From an uncultured Rubripirellula sp. (GTDB lineage Bacteria > Planctomycetota > Planctomycetia > Pirellulales > Pirellulaceae): a stretch of 64,000 nt of DNA. The position numbers and the translations under genes are program-made. The notes under the pieces were generated by a model. It was not told the DNA's origin, made no database searches, and was given only the letters and a program-made list of their open reading frames with translations. Positions 36,841 to 47,515 of this stretch are shown here, piece after piece. The stretch's first letter is position 1, and each line of letters starts with the position of its first letter. Location of the stretch: positions 22,195 to 86,194 of the forward strand of contig CALJHC010000005.1 of NCBI GenBank assembly GCA_938075415.1, given 5' to 3'.

Positions 36841-38358
36841 ATGGAAAACGAAACAATTGATGCGCTGACTCGCAGGCACTTCTTTGGAAAGAACGCGTTA
36901 GGTCTTGGAACCGCATCACTCGCCTCGCTGCTGAGTAACGAATCTGTCTTTGCCGAAGTGCCATCGGCTGATTCATCCTCAACGCAAGGCGATCATGCCG
37001 GCCTTCATCATGCCGCCACTGCGAAGCACGTGATTTACCTTTTCATGAGCGGTGGTCCAAGTCATTTGGATCTTTGGGATTATAAACCCAAGTTGACTGA
37101 GCAGTTCAATCAGCAATTGCCCGATCATATTCGCGATGGTCAGCGAATTACCGGAATGACGGCCAATCAGAAAGCCGGTCTTCCGCTTTGCCCAAGCAAG
37201 TACAAATTCAGCAAGCACGACAACGAATCTAACGGGGTATGGGTTAGTGAGTTACTGCCTTATACCGCAAAGGTTGCAAAAGAGTTGTGTGTTGTTCATA
37301 GCACCTATACCGAGGCAATCAACCATGATCCCGCGATTACCTACATCCAAACCGGCAGTCAAATACCTGGTAGGCCAAGTCTTGGTGCTTGGTTGAGTTA
37401 CGGGCTGGGTAGCATGAATGAAGATCTGCCGCATTACGTTGTGATGCATGCGAAAACGAGCTTTCCCGAGCAGAGCTTGTTCAATCGCTTATGGGGCACA
37501 GGGTTCATGCCTTCGGATCATCAAGGTATTTTGATGAGAAGCCAGGGGGATCCGGTTTTGTACCTAAGTAATCCACCGGGCGTCAGTCGTGACGATCGAC
37601 GCAAGCAACTTGATACGTTGTCGATGCTCAATTCAGAACTCCACGCTCAACTTAGCAATCCTGAAATTGTCAGTCGACTCAAGCAGCATGAGATGGCGTT
37701 TCGCATGCAAGCGTCGGTTCCGGAATTGACGGACCTATCGACGGAAACCGCTGAGACGTTTGATCTGTACGGTGATCAGGTGAAGACGCCGGGAAGTTTT
37801 TCGGCTTGTTGCCTGCAGGCGCGGCGACTGGTGGAGCGAGGTGTGCGGAATATCCAGATTTTTCACCGAGGCTGGGATGCGCATGGGCGGCTGCCGACGG
37901 AGCACGAATCACAATGTCGGGATATTGATCAGGCGTCTGCAGCTTTGATTATGGATTTGAAGCGTCGCGGGCTTTTGAAGGACACACTGGTGGTCTGGGG
38001 AGGCGAGTTTGGTAGAACGGCGTACTGTCAGGGCAAGCTAACGGCTGAAACCTATGGTCGTGACCATCATCCTCGCTGCTTCACGACGTGGATGGCCGGT
38101 GGCGGGATCAAGCCGGGGATTACTTACGGAAGCAGTGATGATTATGGTTACAACATCGCTGACGCGGATGGAAATCCGTTGAACCCGCAACCCACCAAGG
38201 AAACATGGACACCCGGTGCAATGCATATCCATGATTTAAATGCCACCATCTTGCACTTGTTGGGGATTGACCACCGCCGATTAACTTATCGATATCAGGG
38301 GCGAGATTTTCGACTCACTGATGTGCACGGGCATGTGGTGAAGCCGATCGTGGCCTGA
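36841..38358 (+). CDS. DUF1501 domain-containing exported protein
   Basis: Member of the DUF1501 family, which is greatly expanded in planctomycetes and has an alkaline phosphatase/sulfatase-like fold; activity is unproven. The twin-arginine signal is [14 protein letters not shown] near residues 10-23. Family blocks are [62 protein letters not shown], and [24 protein letters not shown] 36841 (MENETID) is chosen since the signal follows; the frame opens at 36808. It is 505 residues long, standard. Usually a DUF1549/DUF1553 cytochrome-like gene is next to it; none is here. Confidence 0.92.
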   Translation: MENETIDALTRRHFFGKNALGLGTASLASLLSNESVFAEVPSADSSSTQGDHAGLHHAATAKHVIYLFMSGGPSHLDLWDYKPKLTEQFNQQLPDHIRDGQRITGMTANQKAGLPLCPSKYKFSKHDNESNGVWVSELLPYTAKVAKELCVVHSTYTEAINHDPAITYIQTGSQIPGRPSLGAWLSYGLGSMNEDLPHYVVMHAKTSFPEQSLFNRLWGTGFMPSDHQGILMRSQGDPVLYLSNPPGVSRDDRRKQLDTLSMLNSELHAQLSNPEIVSRLKQHEMAFRMQASVPELTDLSTETAETFDLYGDQVKTPGSFSACCLQARRLVERGVRNIQIFHRGWDAHGRLPTEHESQCRDIDQASAALIMDLKRRGLLKDTLVVWGGEFGRTAYCQGKLTAETYGRDHHPRCFTTWMAGGGIKPGITYGSSDDYGYNIADADGNPLNPQPTKETWTPGAMHIHDLNATILHLLGIDHRRLTYRYQGRDFRLTDVHGHVVKPIVA

Positions 38359-38440
38359 ATGATGGATGTTACATCGGCGGTTCTGGTTCGGCAGTTTGCG
38401 ACCGACTGCGGCCAGATCGCGATTTAACCCGATCCTGGAT

Positions 38441-39415
38441 TTACTGAAGCATGTTTCGGTACATGGTGATTGCTGCTGGGCCGACGAGCACCACAAAGAT
38501 TCCCGGAAAGATGAACAAGACCAAGGGGAAGATCATTTTCACTGCGGTTTTGGCCGCTTTTTCTTCCGCAATCTGTCGACGTTTGACTCGCATCGCATCG
38601 CTTTGAACTCTTAGTGCTGTGGCAACACTGGAACCAAATTTATCGGCTTGGATCAGAATGGAAGCAAGTTGTTTCAGGTCATCAACTCCGCTTCGTATTC
38701 CAAGAGCTTTGAGTACTTCGCCGCGGGGGCGGGCGAATTGAAGTTGTTGATTGGCGATGCTGAATTCCTCACCAATCTCAACATGACTTTTCATCATCTC
38801 TTCAGCGACTTTCCTGAGGGCTTGATCCATTCCCAATCCGGCCTCCACGCACACCACCATCAGGTCAAGCGCGTCAGGTAGACCGAGGAAAACTTTTTGC
38901 TTTCGGTTTTTGGCTAACTGTTCCAAGGTGAGGTTGGGAATCATGAATCCTAGAATCATTCCGACGGCAGTTTTCATGGCCAGTCCCTGACTGAATCCAT
39001 CGGCAAGCATGCCAAAGACACCACCGATCAATAGTCCGGTGATCACGGATGCAAATTGAATACTCTTGTAGATAACCGGCGCCGATTCTCTTCTGAATCC
39101 TGCATTGATAAGCTTTTCTCGTAATTGACTCATCTCTTTTGCGTTTCCGCTAACGGTGTCAGCAAGAGGTGAAGTGGCTTTTTCGAGGACGTTGGTGAGT
39201 GTTTTTTTCGATTCACTTTCCTCATCATTGATATCCGTCAATTGTCGACGCTTCTGCTTTTTTCGCAGCCGATCAAGCCGAATTTCTGCTCTGGGTCGAT
39301 CTTCACCACTGACGCGTTCAAGAATGACCCACATCACCACGGTCACGGTGATGAAAATCGCAAGAGAGGTCAGGGTGACAGGACTCAGTTCGGCGATCAG
39401 GTTGGTATTCATCAT
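38441..39415 (-). CDS. tadC: TadC-like type II secretion system F family protein
   Basis: Inner-membrane platform protein of a Tad-type (tight adherence) pilus or secretion system. It has an N-terminal membrane helix, a basic cytosolic linker (DRLRKKQKRRQL), a T2SSF domain (about residues 165-290; MVVCVEAGLGMDQALRKVAEEM), and C-terminal helices. ATG 39415 is chosen because AGGA lies nine bases upstream; an earlier frame start at 39448 has no such site. Length about 324 is usual. It is last of three genes cpaF-tadB-tadC on this strand. Confidence 0.87.
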   Translation of the reverse strand: MMNTNLIAELSPVTLTSLAIFITVTVVMWVILERVSGEDRPRAEIRLDRLRKKQKRRQLTDINDEESESKKTLTNVLEKATSPLADTVSGNAKEMSQLREKLINAGFRRESAPVIYKSIQFASVITGLLIGGVFGMLADGFSQGLAMKTAVGMILGFMIPNLTLEQLAKNRKQKVFLGLPDALDLMVVCVEAGLGMDQALRKVAEEMMKSHVEIGEEFSIANQQLQFARPRGEVLKALGIRSGVDDLKQLASILIQADKFGSSVATALRVQSDAMRVKRRQIAEEKAAKTAVKMIFPLVLFIFPGIFVVLVGPAAITMYRNMLQ

Positions 39416-39519
39416 GGCTTCTATTCCTGATGCTGTTCGAGGAATCACAAAAAATGTCGGATGCGAGGATTGGTTTTACTGGATTCAGGACGTGGGAAAG
39501 ATTGGCTCAAATGATTCGA

Positions 39520-40497
39520 TTAGACTTTGATGGTGATGATTTTTTTAATGACTAAAGCTCCAATCACTTGCGTCACAAGCCCTCCGAACAGCATGTAGCG
39601 TCCAATGGGATCTTGAAAGAGAGTCATGACGTATTGGTAGTTAAGTTTCAACATGACCACGAACAACACAGGCGGCAGAGCGAGTAAGACTGCGCCACTC
39701 ATCCGACCCTCACCGGTGAGTGCTTGAATTTGACCGAGGATCTGAAGGCGTTCACGTATCAGACGGCTGATCTTATCAAGGATTTCAGCAAGGTCTCCAC
39801 CTGTTTGTCGCTGTAAAACCACGGCGGTGGCAAAGAACCTAACATCCATATTGGGCACTCGTTTTGCCATGTTCTCAATGGCTTCATCCAGAGGGATCCC
39901 AAGGTTTTGCTCCTCGAATGCTCGCCCAAATTCCCCCGCGAGAGGAGCGTCGGTTTCGGATGCAATCAATCCAAATCCAGCATTGAGTGAGTGACCTGCT
40001 CTGAGGGAGCGACTGAGCAATTCCAAGGCGCCCGGCAGCTGCGTTCCAAAATGCGCAAGGCGTTTCTTGCGTTTCAGCGCAAGCCAGCCAACGGGGATTC
40101 CCGCTAAAATCAAACCAACCAAAGGCGCTAAGAGAACAGGGGCCGGTGAAAGAATGCATACGACGATCCCCGCCATGAAGCAGGCAACGCAGATGAATGC
40201 AAACTTCGCCGGGCGAATGTTAATGTCTGCTTGTTCAAGGTAATCCGATAGAGCGGGTAGTTTGCTGAACAATCGTTCGAGGAATCCAGATTGATCTGTC
40301 AGTTCTGATTTCAGCAAGGACACGAACGATTCATCCTTGTCACCTGATTGAAAGGGCTGGCGTTGTCGTTCGGCGAGACGTTGCAGACGTTCTTCGGTGC
40401 GAGTGGTTCCGCCACCGGGAACCATGATATGAATGGTGAACGCAACAAAAGAGGCGACTGAGACGCCTACTGCGATGATCAGGATGAGGCCACTCAT
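39520..40497 (-). CDS. tadB: TadB-like type II secretion system F family protein
   Basis: Companion platform protein to TadC. A membrane helix lies at the N terminus, a pair of helices around residues 90-140, and the T2SSF domain with LELLSRSLRAGHSLNAGFGL (about 160-180) plus VVLQRQTGGDLAEILDKIS. A C-terminal helix pair closes the protein. At 325 residues it has normal length. It starts 127 bp after the end of the ATPase gene and is followed after about 100 bp by tadC. Confidence 0.88.
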   Translation of the reverse strand: MSGLILIIAVGVSVASFVAFTIHIMVPGGGTTRTEERLQRLAERQRQPFQSGDKDESFVSLLKSELTDQSGFLERLFSKLPALSDYLEQADINIRPAKFAFICVACFMAGIVVCILSPAPVLLAPLVGLILAGIPVGWLALKRKKRLAHFGTQLPGALELLSRSLRAGHSLNAGFGLIASETDAPLAGEFGRAFEEQNLGIPLDEAIENMAKRVPNMDVRFFATAVVLQRQTGGDLAEILDKISRLIRERLQILGQIQALTGEGRMSGAVLLALPPVLFVVMLKLNYQYVMTLFQDPIGRYMLFGGLVTQVIGALVIKKIITIKV

Positions 40498-40624
40498 GAC
40501 AGGGTCAACCGTTTGATTTGTTTTGCTGCTTCGTATCGAACCACCGTTTGTTCGTTCGATTTCGTTTTGACGAAGGCGGGCTTGTTAACAGGGGATGGTT
40601 TCGAGTAGTTGCGCAAGGATTTTT

Positions 40625-41947
40625 TTATGCTTCCAGCATGACGCGTTCGCGGAATGCGCTGGGAGGTAATCGCACGCCCGCGGATTCCAGTCGATCCATG
40701 AAACTCGGGCGAACACCGGTGCACTGGAAGTGTCCGTATGCTTTTCCTTGTTCGTCGACTCCTTTCTGCGAGAATTTGTAGATGTCCTGCATCACGATGG
40801 TGTCTTGCTCCATCCCAACGACCTCCGTGATAGCGGTGACTCTTCGAGGGCCTCCCTGAAGGCGGTTCGCCTGAATCAGAATGTCAACGGCCCCAGAGAT
40901 TTGCTGTCGGATTGCTTTAACAGGTAAGTCAAATCCTGCCATCATGACCAGGGTCTCTAGCCTCGCGATTGCGTCCCTTGGGGTATTGGCATGAATTGTG
41001 GTCATGGATCCATCGTGGCCGGTATTCATTGCTTGAAGCATGTCGAGGGTTTCACCACCGCGGCATTCGCCAATGATGATTCTTTCCGGCCGCATTCTCA
41101 GGGCGTTTTTCACAAGATCCGTTGCCGTCACCGCGCCATTTCCTTCGATGTTGGTCGGTCGCGTTTCAAGGCGTACGATGTGGTCTTGCTGCAGTTGTAA
41201 TTCGGCTGCATCTTCTATGGTCACAATTCGATCTTCCCGACCGATGAAGGAAGAGAGCGTGTTGAGTAGGGTCGTTTTACCCGACCCGGTTCCACCAGCG
41301 ATGACGATGTTTAGTCGAGCTTTGATGCATCCCTCAAGCAGCATCACCATTTCTGGGGTGAACGCCTTGTAGTTGAGGAGGTCCTCGAGTTTGAGTGGGT
41401 TACTTCCGAAACGACGGATACTGACAGCCGCGCCATCGAGTGCCAGAGGAGGGATGATCGCGTTGACTCTTGATCCATCCTCGAGTCTTGCGTCAACCAT
41501 GGGTGAGGTTTCATCGATTCGTCGGCCGACCTTGCTGACGATCCGATCAATGATTTGTAACAGGTGCTTGTTGTCACGAAATTCAACTGTTGACTTCTCC
41601 ATGCGCCCGGCCCGCTCGACGTAGACGTTCTTTGGGCCGTTGATCAGAATATCACTGACCGTGTGATCTTTCAGTATCAGTTCAAGCGGACCCAATCCAA
41701 GTACTTCGTCGATCACCTCTTCGACAATCCGATCGCGTTCTTGGCGATTGAGGAGAGTTTCTTCCGCGTCACACAGATGTTCCACCACGATGCGTATTTC
41801 GCGTTTCAGGACCTCACCTTTCAGGTCGCCCACGCGTGATAAGTCAAGCTTGTCAACGAGCTTGCCATGAATTCGACGTTTGATCTCCTCGAATTGTGAT
41901 TGACGATTAAGTTCTGGTGTGGCCGCGATTGCTTGCGTTCTCATCAT
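40625..41947 (-). CDS. cpaF: CpaF/TadA-type secretion ATPase
   Basis: Hexameric ATPase that powers assembly of Tad/Flp pili. Walker A GGTGSGKT lies at 218-225. The Asp box and Walker B region follow, with RMRPERIIIGECRGGETLDM, then the family His box in GHDGSMTTIHANTPRDAI. The N-terminal domain includes VSDILINGPKNVYVERAG. Length 440 fits. It is the first gene of a short set with tadB and tadC. Usual partners (secretin CpaC, CpaB, TadZ, Flp pilin, prepilin peptidase) are not in the window. Confidence 0.95.
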   Translation of the reverse strand: MMRTQAIAATPELNRQSQFEEIKRRIHGKLVDKLDLSRVGDLKGEVLKREIRIVVEHLCDAEETLLNRQERDRIVEEVIDEVLGLGPLELILKDHTVSDILINGPKNVYVERAGRMEKSTVEFRDNKHLLQIIDRIVSKVGRRIDETSPMVDARLEDGSRVNAIIPPLALDGAAVSIRRFGSNPLKLEDLLNYKAFTPEMVMLLEGCIKARLNIVIAGGTGSGKTTLLNTLSSFIGREDRIVTIEDAAELQLQQDHIVRLETRPTNIEGNGAVTATDLVKNALRMRPERIIIGECRGGETLDMLQAMNTGHDGSMTTIHANTPRDAIARLETLVMMAGFDLPVKAIRQQISGAVDILIQANRLQGGPRRVTAITEVVGMEQDTIVMQDIYKFSQKGVDEQGKAYGHFQCTGVRPSFMDRLESAGVRLPPSAFRERVMLEA

Positions 41948-42804
41948 GCTGCGTTGATAGGCGTAATGACAAATTGCTTTTTCTTTTCATCACCAATCTG
42001 CGTTCTTTCAAAATGAAACGCGAGACTCGAATGACCGAAAGCGATAGGTGGCATCTCCGTTTCACCGCAATGATTTGATCGAGCCTTTCAGGAGGCGAAA
42101 TGTTGCACCGATACGAAGCATTGGGAGCGATGTCGCGAGACTCGGTCAGACCCGTGGTATCAATTCTGTCAGTGATACCGTTTTTGCTGAATCTCGAGAT
42201 ACCTGTGGGTTGGGGAAATTGCCACTTGAAGCCTAGGACGCAAAAGCTGGAATCGAGGGTTCTTAGGGCGAACTTTTTTAGCGAATTGCAGGATTTTTGG
42301 ATTCGCCTTCGATCGTGACTTCTTTTTAGTAGTGATTTCAGTCGCGATAGAGGTTGGTTTGCAAAAGCGGCTGTCTCTGGATCTAGGTTGATCGAAAGTT
42401 TCCTGTTCCGATAGGTTTCTAAGCGGGAGGTGAAATGCCAGACTTCCGATGGAAGCATGGGATCTTCCGGGACGACATGCGAGAGTTGTGCGAGGATTGA
42501 GGGGAAGGCTCTGATGGGCGATTTTTGAGTCTCGGGTGCACTCTTTCACTTTGATCGCTTTGAGGGGGTAGAGCATTGAGAATGAACGATCAATGCGACT
42601 GCCTTGGGTTCCTCACCATTCGGGGGAGCGGGATGGTGGATTCTACGGTGGAAAACGCCTAAATTACCACGCTTCGTCGAACACCTCTGGGCAACTCGGG
42701 TGGTATTATCACTGCGAACTGCCTAACTTCTCAGCTTGGCAAGGCTAGCCATTGAGGCGGCTGGAATTTCCACCCCAGTTTTTCATCAGAAGGAATTATT
42801 CAGC
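41948..42804. other. Divergent gap between cpaF and the topoisomerase genes
   Basis: 857 bp. It should contain both promoters. A 183-codon minus frame overlapping the cpaF start has no protein-like pattern and is not called. No RNA was seen. Confidence 0.4.
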
Positions 42805-45285
42805 GTGGCAAAAAGGCGTTCACGAAGTCATTCCCCTAAAGGTAGACGCTCGAAAGCAGGAAAAGGTACCTCTCGAGGTAGCGGTGATGCCGAGGCGTTT
42901 CTATTTGACCGTAATTCTGACGCCTATGGTGCGTTGCCACTGCGGCAGGCTGCACAGGAGAAATATCTCAACTATTCACTTTCGGTGATTACCAGCCGTG
43001 CACTGCCTGATGTGCGAGATGGATTGAAGCCGGTACAGCGTCGAATTCTGTACACCATGAGTCAGCAGGGGCTATCGAGCAGCACCAAGCATGTTAAATG
43101 TGCCAAAGTGGTCGGTGATGTGATGGGCCGTTTTCACCCGCATGGCGATAGCTCGATCTATGACGCGTTGGTGCGAATGGCACAGCCATTTTCTCTTCGA
43201 ATGCCATTGGTCGATGGCAGTGGTAACTTTGGCAGCGTCGATGGTGATAACGCTGCAGCGATGCGTTACACCGAATGTCGGATGACAGCGCTTGCTGGTG
43301 TCATCCTGAATGATTTGGCCACGCGCACCGTTGCTTTTAAACCCAATTACGACGGCAGTCGCGAAGAGCCAGTCGTGCTGCCCAGTCGAGTTCCTAACCT
43401 GTTACTCAATGGTGCCACGGGGATTGCCGTTGGTATGGCGACCAACATCCCGCCCCATAACCTGAAAGAAATCTGCAGCGCACTGCTCAAGCTGCTTCGA
43501 GATCCTGAGATCAAGGATTATCAACTGGTCGCTAACGATGCGATTCAGGGTCCTGACTTTCCCACCGGAGGACAGATCACTAACACAAAAGAGGAACTGC
43601 GGGATATCTACGCTACGGGTCAAGGAACGATCAAGCTGCGAGGGACAACGAAAATTCTCACCGAGGGTTCCCAGAAGATTCTGCAAATTCTGTCGATACC
43701 CTTCGGTGTCAATAAGTCTGCAATGGTGGAACGCATCGCTGAAATTATCTTTAGCGGTAAGCTACCGTTGGTGTCGGAGGTTCGGGATCTGTCCACCGAT
43801 GAGATTCGTGTTGATTTGCTGCTTAAAAAAGGGGCTGACGAAAATAAGGTGCTTGCTTACCTGCACAAGCACACACAGCTTCAGAATAACTTCAACGTCA
43901 ATCTGACGTGCCTGGTGCCAACCGAAAATCCAGAAGTGGGTGCACCCAATCGTTTGAGTCTGAAAGAGGTGCTTTGGCATTTTCTTCATTTTCGACTGCA
44001 GGTAGTTACCGAGCGTTTGATCAATGAGTTGAACTCGTTGGAAAAGCGTATTCATGTACTCGAGGGTTTTGCGCTGATTTTTGATGCATTGGACGAAATC
44101 ATTCGCATCATTCGGCGTAGTGACGGAAAAGCGGATGCCGCCAAGAAAATCATGAAGCGGTTTCCCGCCACTGGCAAACGCGGCGGGTTGGATGCCGAAC
44201 AAACCGACGCAATCCTTGAGTTAAAGCTTTACCGTTTGGCGAGACTCGAAATCAATCTGGTTCTTGACGAACTCAAAGAGAAGCGTAAGCGAGCCAGGGA
44301 AATTAAGCGACTTCTGGCAGAAGATACTCAGGATACGAACGCATCCGGGCGTTGGAAGATTGTCAGGGAAGAGATCAAAACGCTTGTTGGAGATTACGGT
44401 AAGGCGAAGAATGCTGGTCGACAAACTTTGATCAACACAATTGAGGAGGAACCGGAGTACACCGCTGAAGATTTCATTGTCGCGGAGAATTGTCACCTCC
44501 TAATCACGAAAGATGGTTGGGTAAAGCGGCAAAAGCAAATTGCAGACCCGGGTAAAAGTCGAGTGCGGCAGGGCGATGAAGTACTTGCCTGTGTCGCTGG
44601 TAGCACACGTGAGACCGTTGGTTTCTTCTCGTCGCTTGGTGTTTGCTATACCACCAGAATGATCGACATCCCTGCTTCGACAGGGTTCGGAGAGCCGATT
44701 CAAAAATTGTTCAAAATGAAGGATGGGGAGAAGATTATTGCCGCAATCTCGTTTGATCCGCGAGTGGTTGGCAAGGTGCATGACGATCCTAAGCATCCTG
44801 ATTTTTGCCCTGAAACGCATGCCATCGCGGCCACCTCGAATGGGTTTGCATTGCGTTTCGGATTGGGAGCGTTGGTCGAGCCATCCACAAGAACCGGACG
44901 TCGATTCGCGAGGGTCAAAGGGGATGCATCAGTGATCAATGTTTTCACTTTGCATGGAACTGAAGTGATCTTGGCCGTGTCCCGTCACTGCCGAGCAATG
45001 GTTTGTAATGCAGAGGATATCAATTATCTGTCAGGTGCCGGAAAGGGTGTGACTCTGATTCGGTTGGCTGCGGGAGACGAGTTGCTCGGATTTAAACTTT
45101 CCTCCGGTGATCGTGATTTGCTGACCGTCGAGACAAATCGGGGCGCGAAGAAAAATATATCCACTGCCAAATACCGGGTTACTTCCCGCGGTGGCCGTGG
45201 AACCGAAATTCAAAAGAACGGTAAGATCAAGTCTCTCGTATTGCCGGCAGTGGATTCACCGGAAGCATTTGACGAATCAGGTTGA
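42805..45285 (+). CDS. Type IIA DNA topoisomerase subunit A (ParC/GyrA family)
   Basis: DNA breakage-reunion subunit. The GTG at 42805 (VAKRRSRS) is preferred since AGAAGGAA lies nine bases upstream; the frame opens at TTG 42736. This gives 826 residues. A basic, Ser-rich tail of about 30 residues precedes the domain start. Active-site Tyr155 is in AAAMRYTE. The quinolone-region residues Ser116 and Asp120 ([10 protein letters not shown]) are the drug-sensitive forms. In the C-terminal domain the first blade reads [20 protein letters not shown] without a GyrA box. A box-like SRGGRGT lies near the end. This favours a topoisomerase IV-like role over a classic gyrase. Confidence 0.88.
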   Translation: MAKRRSRSHSPKGRRSKAGKGTSRGSGDAEAFLFDRNSDAYGALPLRQAAQEKYLNYSLSVITSRALPDVRDGLKPVQRRILYTMSQQGLSSSTKHVKCAKVVGDVMGRFHPHGDSSIYDALVRMAQPFSLRMPLVDGSGNFGSVDGDNAAAMRYTECRMTALAGVILNDLATRTVAFKPNYDGSREEPVVLPSRVPNLLLNGATGIAVGMATNIPPHNLKEICSALLKLLRDPEIKDYQLVANDAIQGPDFPTGGQITNTKEELRDIYATGQGTIKLRGTTKILTEGSQKILQILSIPFGVNKSAMVERIAEIIFSGKLPLVSEVRDLSTDEIRVDLLLKKGADENKVLAYLHKHTQLQNNFNVNLTCLVPTENPEVGAPNRLSLKEVLWHFLHFRLQVVTERLINELNSLEKRIHVLEGFALIFDALDEIIRIIRRSDGKADAAKKIMKRFPATGKRGGLDAEQTDAILELKLYRLARLEINLVLDELKEKRKRAREIKRLLAEDTQDTNASGRWKIVREEIKTLVGDYGKAKNAGRQTLINTIEEEPEYTAEDFIVAENCHLLITKDGWVKRQKQIADPGKSRVRQGDEVLACVAGSTRETVGFFSSLGVCYTTRMIDIPASTGFGEPIQKLFKMKDGEKIIAAISFDPRVVGKVHDDPKHPDFCPETHAIAATSNGFALRFGLGALVEPSTRTGRRFARVKGDASVINVFTLHGTEVILAVSRHCRAMVCNAEDINYLSGAGKGVTLIRLAAGDELLGFKLSSGDRDLLTVETNRGAKKNISTAKYRVTSRGGRGTEIQKNGKIKSLVLPAVDSPEAFDESG

Positions 45286-45372
45286 TCAAGTCGACACCAC
45301 CACAAAGAGTTGGGAAGTTTCGACTTTCGAGACTCCTTTTCCATAACACTTACAGCTTCATTGATTCATTGC

Positions 45373-47286
45373 ATGGCTAGCGCGACGAAAAAGTATCAGG
45401 GCGATGACATCGTTGTCTTGGAAGGACTTGAGCCTGTTCGAAAGCGACCCGGTATGTATATCGGTGGCGTTGGAATGTCGGGTCTTCATCACCTGATTTG
45501 GGAGGTGGTTGATAATTCCATTGACGAGGCAATGAATGGGCATGCGACTGAAATCTCTGTCAACCTTCACAAGGATGGCCGGACGATTACAGTTTCCGAT
45601 AATGGGCGTGGCATTCCGATTGACAAGCACGCCAAAACTAAGAAATCAGCGTTGGAAACGGTTCTTACCGTTCTGCATGCTGGCGGCAAATTTGATGGAA
45701 ACAATTATAAGACCGCCGGGGGTCTGCACGGGGTCGGAGCATCCGTTGTTAATGCGTTAAGTAAAGAATTGACCGCGGTTGTGCGACGTGATGGTTCTCA
45801 GTATCGAATTTCATTTTCAAGAGGCAAAGCAACCTCCAAGCTGCAGAAACTGAAAGGTGCAGTGCGTGGTTCTGGAACCACCATCACTTTCACACCTGAC
45901 CCAACCATTTTTCCTAAAACGGACTTTGATAGCCAAACGATCCTGGCGAGGTTGGAGACCGCTAGTTTTCTCCATCGCGGTCTCAAAATTACTTACGTTG
46001 ATGAGACCGCAAAAACAAAACAGACTTTCTTGCATCAAGATGGCATCGTTGATTACTTGCGAAAGGTTTTGAAGGATCGAAAAGCCAATCCCATCCATGA
46101 AACCCCTTTTTCACTTCAGCGCGAAGATGATGCTCGGATGGAGTTGACGTTGCAATGGACTGATTCAACGGATGAACATGTTCGCAGTTATGTTAATGGT
46201 ATTCCGACGGGCAGTGGCGGCACCCATGAGAGCGGATTGCGATCTGGATTAAATAAAGCGGTCCGAAATTATATTGATACACACAAGCTAACACCGCGCG
46301 GGGTGAAGATTACACACGAGGACATTCGCGAAGGCTTGGTGATCATCTTGTCAGTGTTTGTCGCGGAGCCGCAATTTCAGGGTCAAACCAAGGACCGTCT
46401 GAATAATCCGGAGGTGCAGGGAGTGGTTGATGTGGTGGTTCGTCCTGCGATGGAACAATGGATGAACAACAATCGAAGTGTCGCCGATGCCATCGTTGCG
46501 AGAATCATCGCTGCGGCTCGCGCCCGGGCAGCGTCACGTGCAGCCTCGGACGCTGTCTCTCGAAAAGGTGGTGCGAAACGCACCATGTTGCCAGGTAAGC
46601 TCAGCGACTGCGTCTCAACCGGCAAGGGTGATTCAGAGCTTTTTATCGTGGAAGGTGATTCAGCTGGAGGGAGTGCAAAGCAAGGTCGTGATCGTAATTA
46701 TCAGGCGATCCTTCCGCTTAAAGGTAAGGTGTTGAATACCGAGAGTGCTACGCTCAAGAAAATCATGGAGAACAAGGAGATCCAAGATGTGGTGGCAGCA
46801 TTGGGGTGCGGCATTGGTCCCGGAATTCAAATTTCCAATTTGCGTTACGAACGCATCATTCTTCTCGCGGATGCCGACTCCGATGGTCATCACATCACAA
46901 CCCTGTTGTTGACGTTCTTTTACCGGCACATGCAAGCACTGATTCAAGCGGGACGACTTTACATCGCCGTGCCTCCGTTGTATCGAATTGACCTCGGTAA
47001 GGAAACTTACTGGGCCGCCGATGAGGAAGCTAGAATTGAGATATTGGAAAATAATAATTCCAGAGCAAAGCCGGAGATAACACGTTTCAAAGGACTCGGT
47101 GAAATGATGCCTAAGGTTCTATGGGAAACGACTTTGAACCCCGATACGCGTCGTTTATTAAAGGTCGAGATCGATGATCATCTTGAAACCGATCGCGTGA
47201 TTAGTGATCTCATGGGGCGGGATGCCTCCGCACGTTTCCGTTTTATTATGGAACGCGCCGAGGATGCAGAGGCAATTGATGTCTAA
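45373..47286 (+). CDS. Type IIA DNA topoisomerase subunit B (ParE/GyrB family)
   Basis: ATPase subunit partnering the A subunit encoded 87 bp upstream. ATP site: EVVDNSIDEA, DNGRGIPI and GGLHGVGASVVNALS. Toprim metal sites: EGDSAGGSAKQGRDR and LADADSDGHHI, with QAILPLKGKVLNTE between. ATG 45373 (MASATKK) is chosen; an in-frame TTG lies at 45310. Its 637 residues are of ParE or short GyrB size, without the long insert of proteobacterial GyrB. The order A then B, with a terminator after B, indicates a two-gene operon. Confidence 0.9.
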   Translation: MASATKKYQGDDIVVLEGLEPVRKRPGMYIGGVGMSGLHHLIWEVVDNSIDEAMNGHATEISVNLHKDGRTITVSDNGRGIPIDKHAKTKKSALETVLTVLHAGGKFDGNNYKTAGGLHGVGASVVNALSKELTAVVRRDGSQYRISFSRGKATSKLQKLKGAVRGSGTTITFTPDPTIFPKTDFDSQTILARLETASFLHRGLKITYVDETAKTKQTFLHQDGIVDYLRKVLKDRKANPIHETPFSLQREDDARMELTLQWTDSTDEHVRSYVNGIPTGSGGTHESGLRSGLNKAVRNYIDTHKLTPRGVKITHEDIREGLVIILSVFVAEPQFQGQTKDRLNNPEVQGVVDVVVRPAMEQWMNNNRSVADAIVARIIAAARARAASRAASDAVSRKGGAKRTMLPGKLSDCVSTGKGDSELFIVEGDSAGGSAKQGRDRNYQAILPLKGKVLNTESATLKKIMENKEIQDVVAALGCGIGPGIQISNLRYERIILLADADSDGHHITTLLLTFFYRHMQALIQAGRLYIAVPPLYRIDLGKETYWAADEEARIEILENNNSRAKPEITRFKGLGEMMPKVLWETTLNPDTRRLLKVEIDDHLETDRVISDLMGRDASARFRFIMERAEDAEAIDV

Positions 47287-47317
47287 ACGACTGCCGCACT
47301 GACGGTAGTCATCCAAA

Positions 47318-47347
47318 CGCCCGACTAATCAGTCGGTGCGATTTTTT
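47318..47347 (+). terminator. Intrinsic terminator of the topoisomerase operon
   Basis: CGC-CCGACT, loop AATC, AGTCGG-T-GCG (47318-47340) followed by A and six T. It lies 32 bp after the subunit B stop. A second hairpin (GACTGCC with GGTAGTC, 47289-47310) precedes it. Confidence 0.85.
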
Positions 47348-47515
47348 GGCTTACCCACGATTGGTTTCCGTCCCCTGAGACGTCCTAGTCCCTTTACCAC
47401 TCAAGTTTTGGGCGATCAGCGATTCTTAAGCGATCGTTGCGTCAGTGTCGGGTATCCAGTGGGTTCTCTTGGAGCGTTCTTTTCAACGTGTTGCGGCGAA
47501 GGCTCCCATTGGCGG

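Noticed and set aside
36361..36879. 172-codon minus-strand frame overlapping the DUF1501 start
   Set aside because: It crosses the 15-bp repeat array and the start of a well-supported gene, and has a Ser/Thr/Pro composition typical of antisense reading.
40494..40724. Short frame bridging cpaF and tadB
   Set aside because: Starts inside cpaF in another frame and has no features of a real protein.
41907..42458. 183-codon minus-strand frame overlapping the start of cpaF
   Set aside because: It overlaps a conserved gene in another frame, is very basic, and shows no domain-like pattern.
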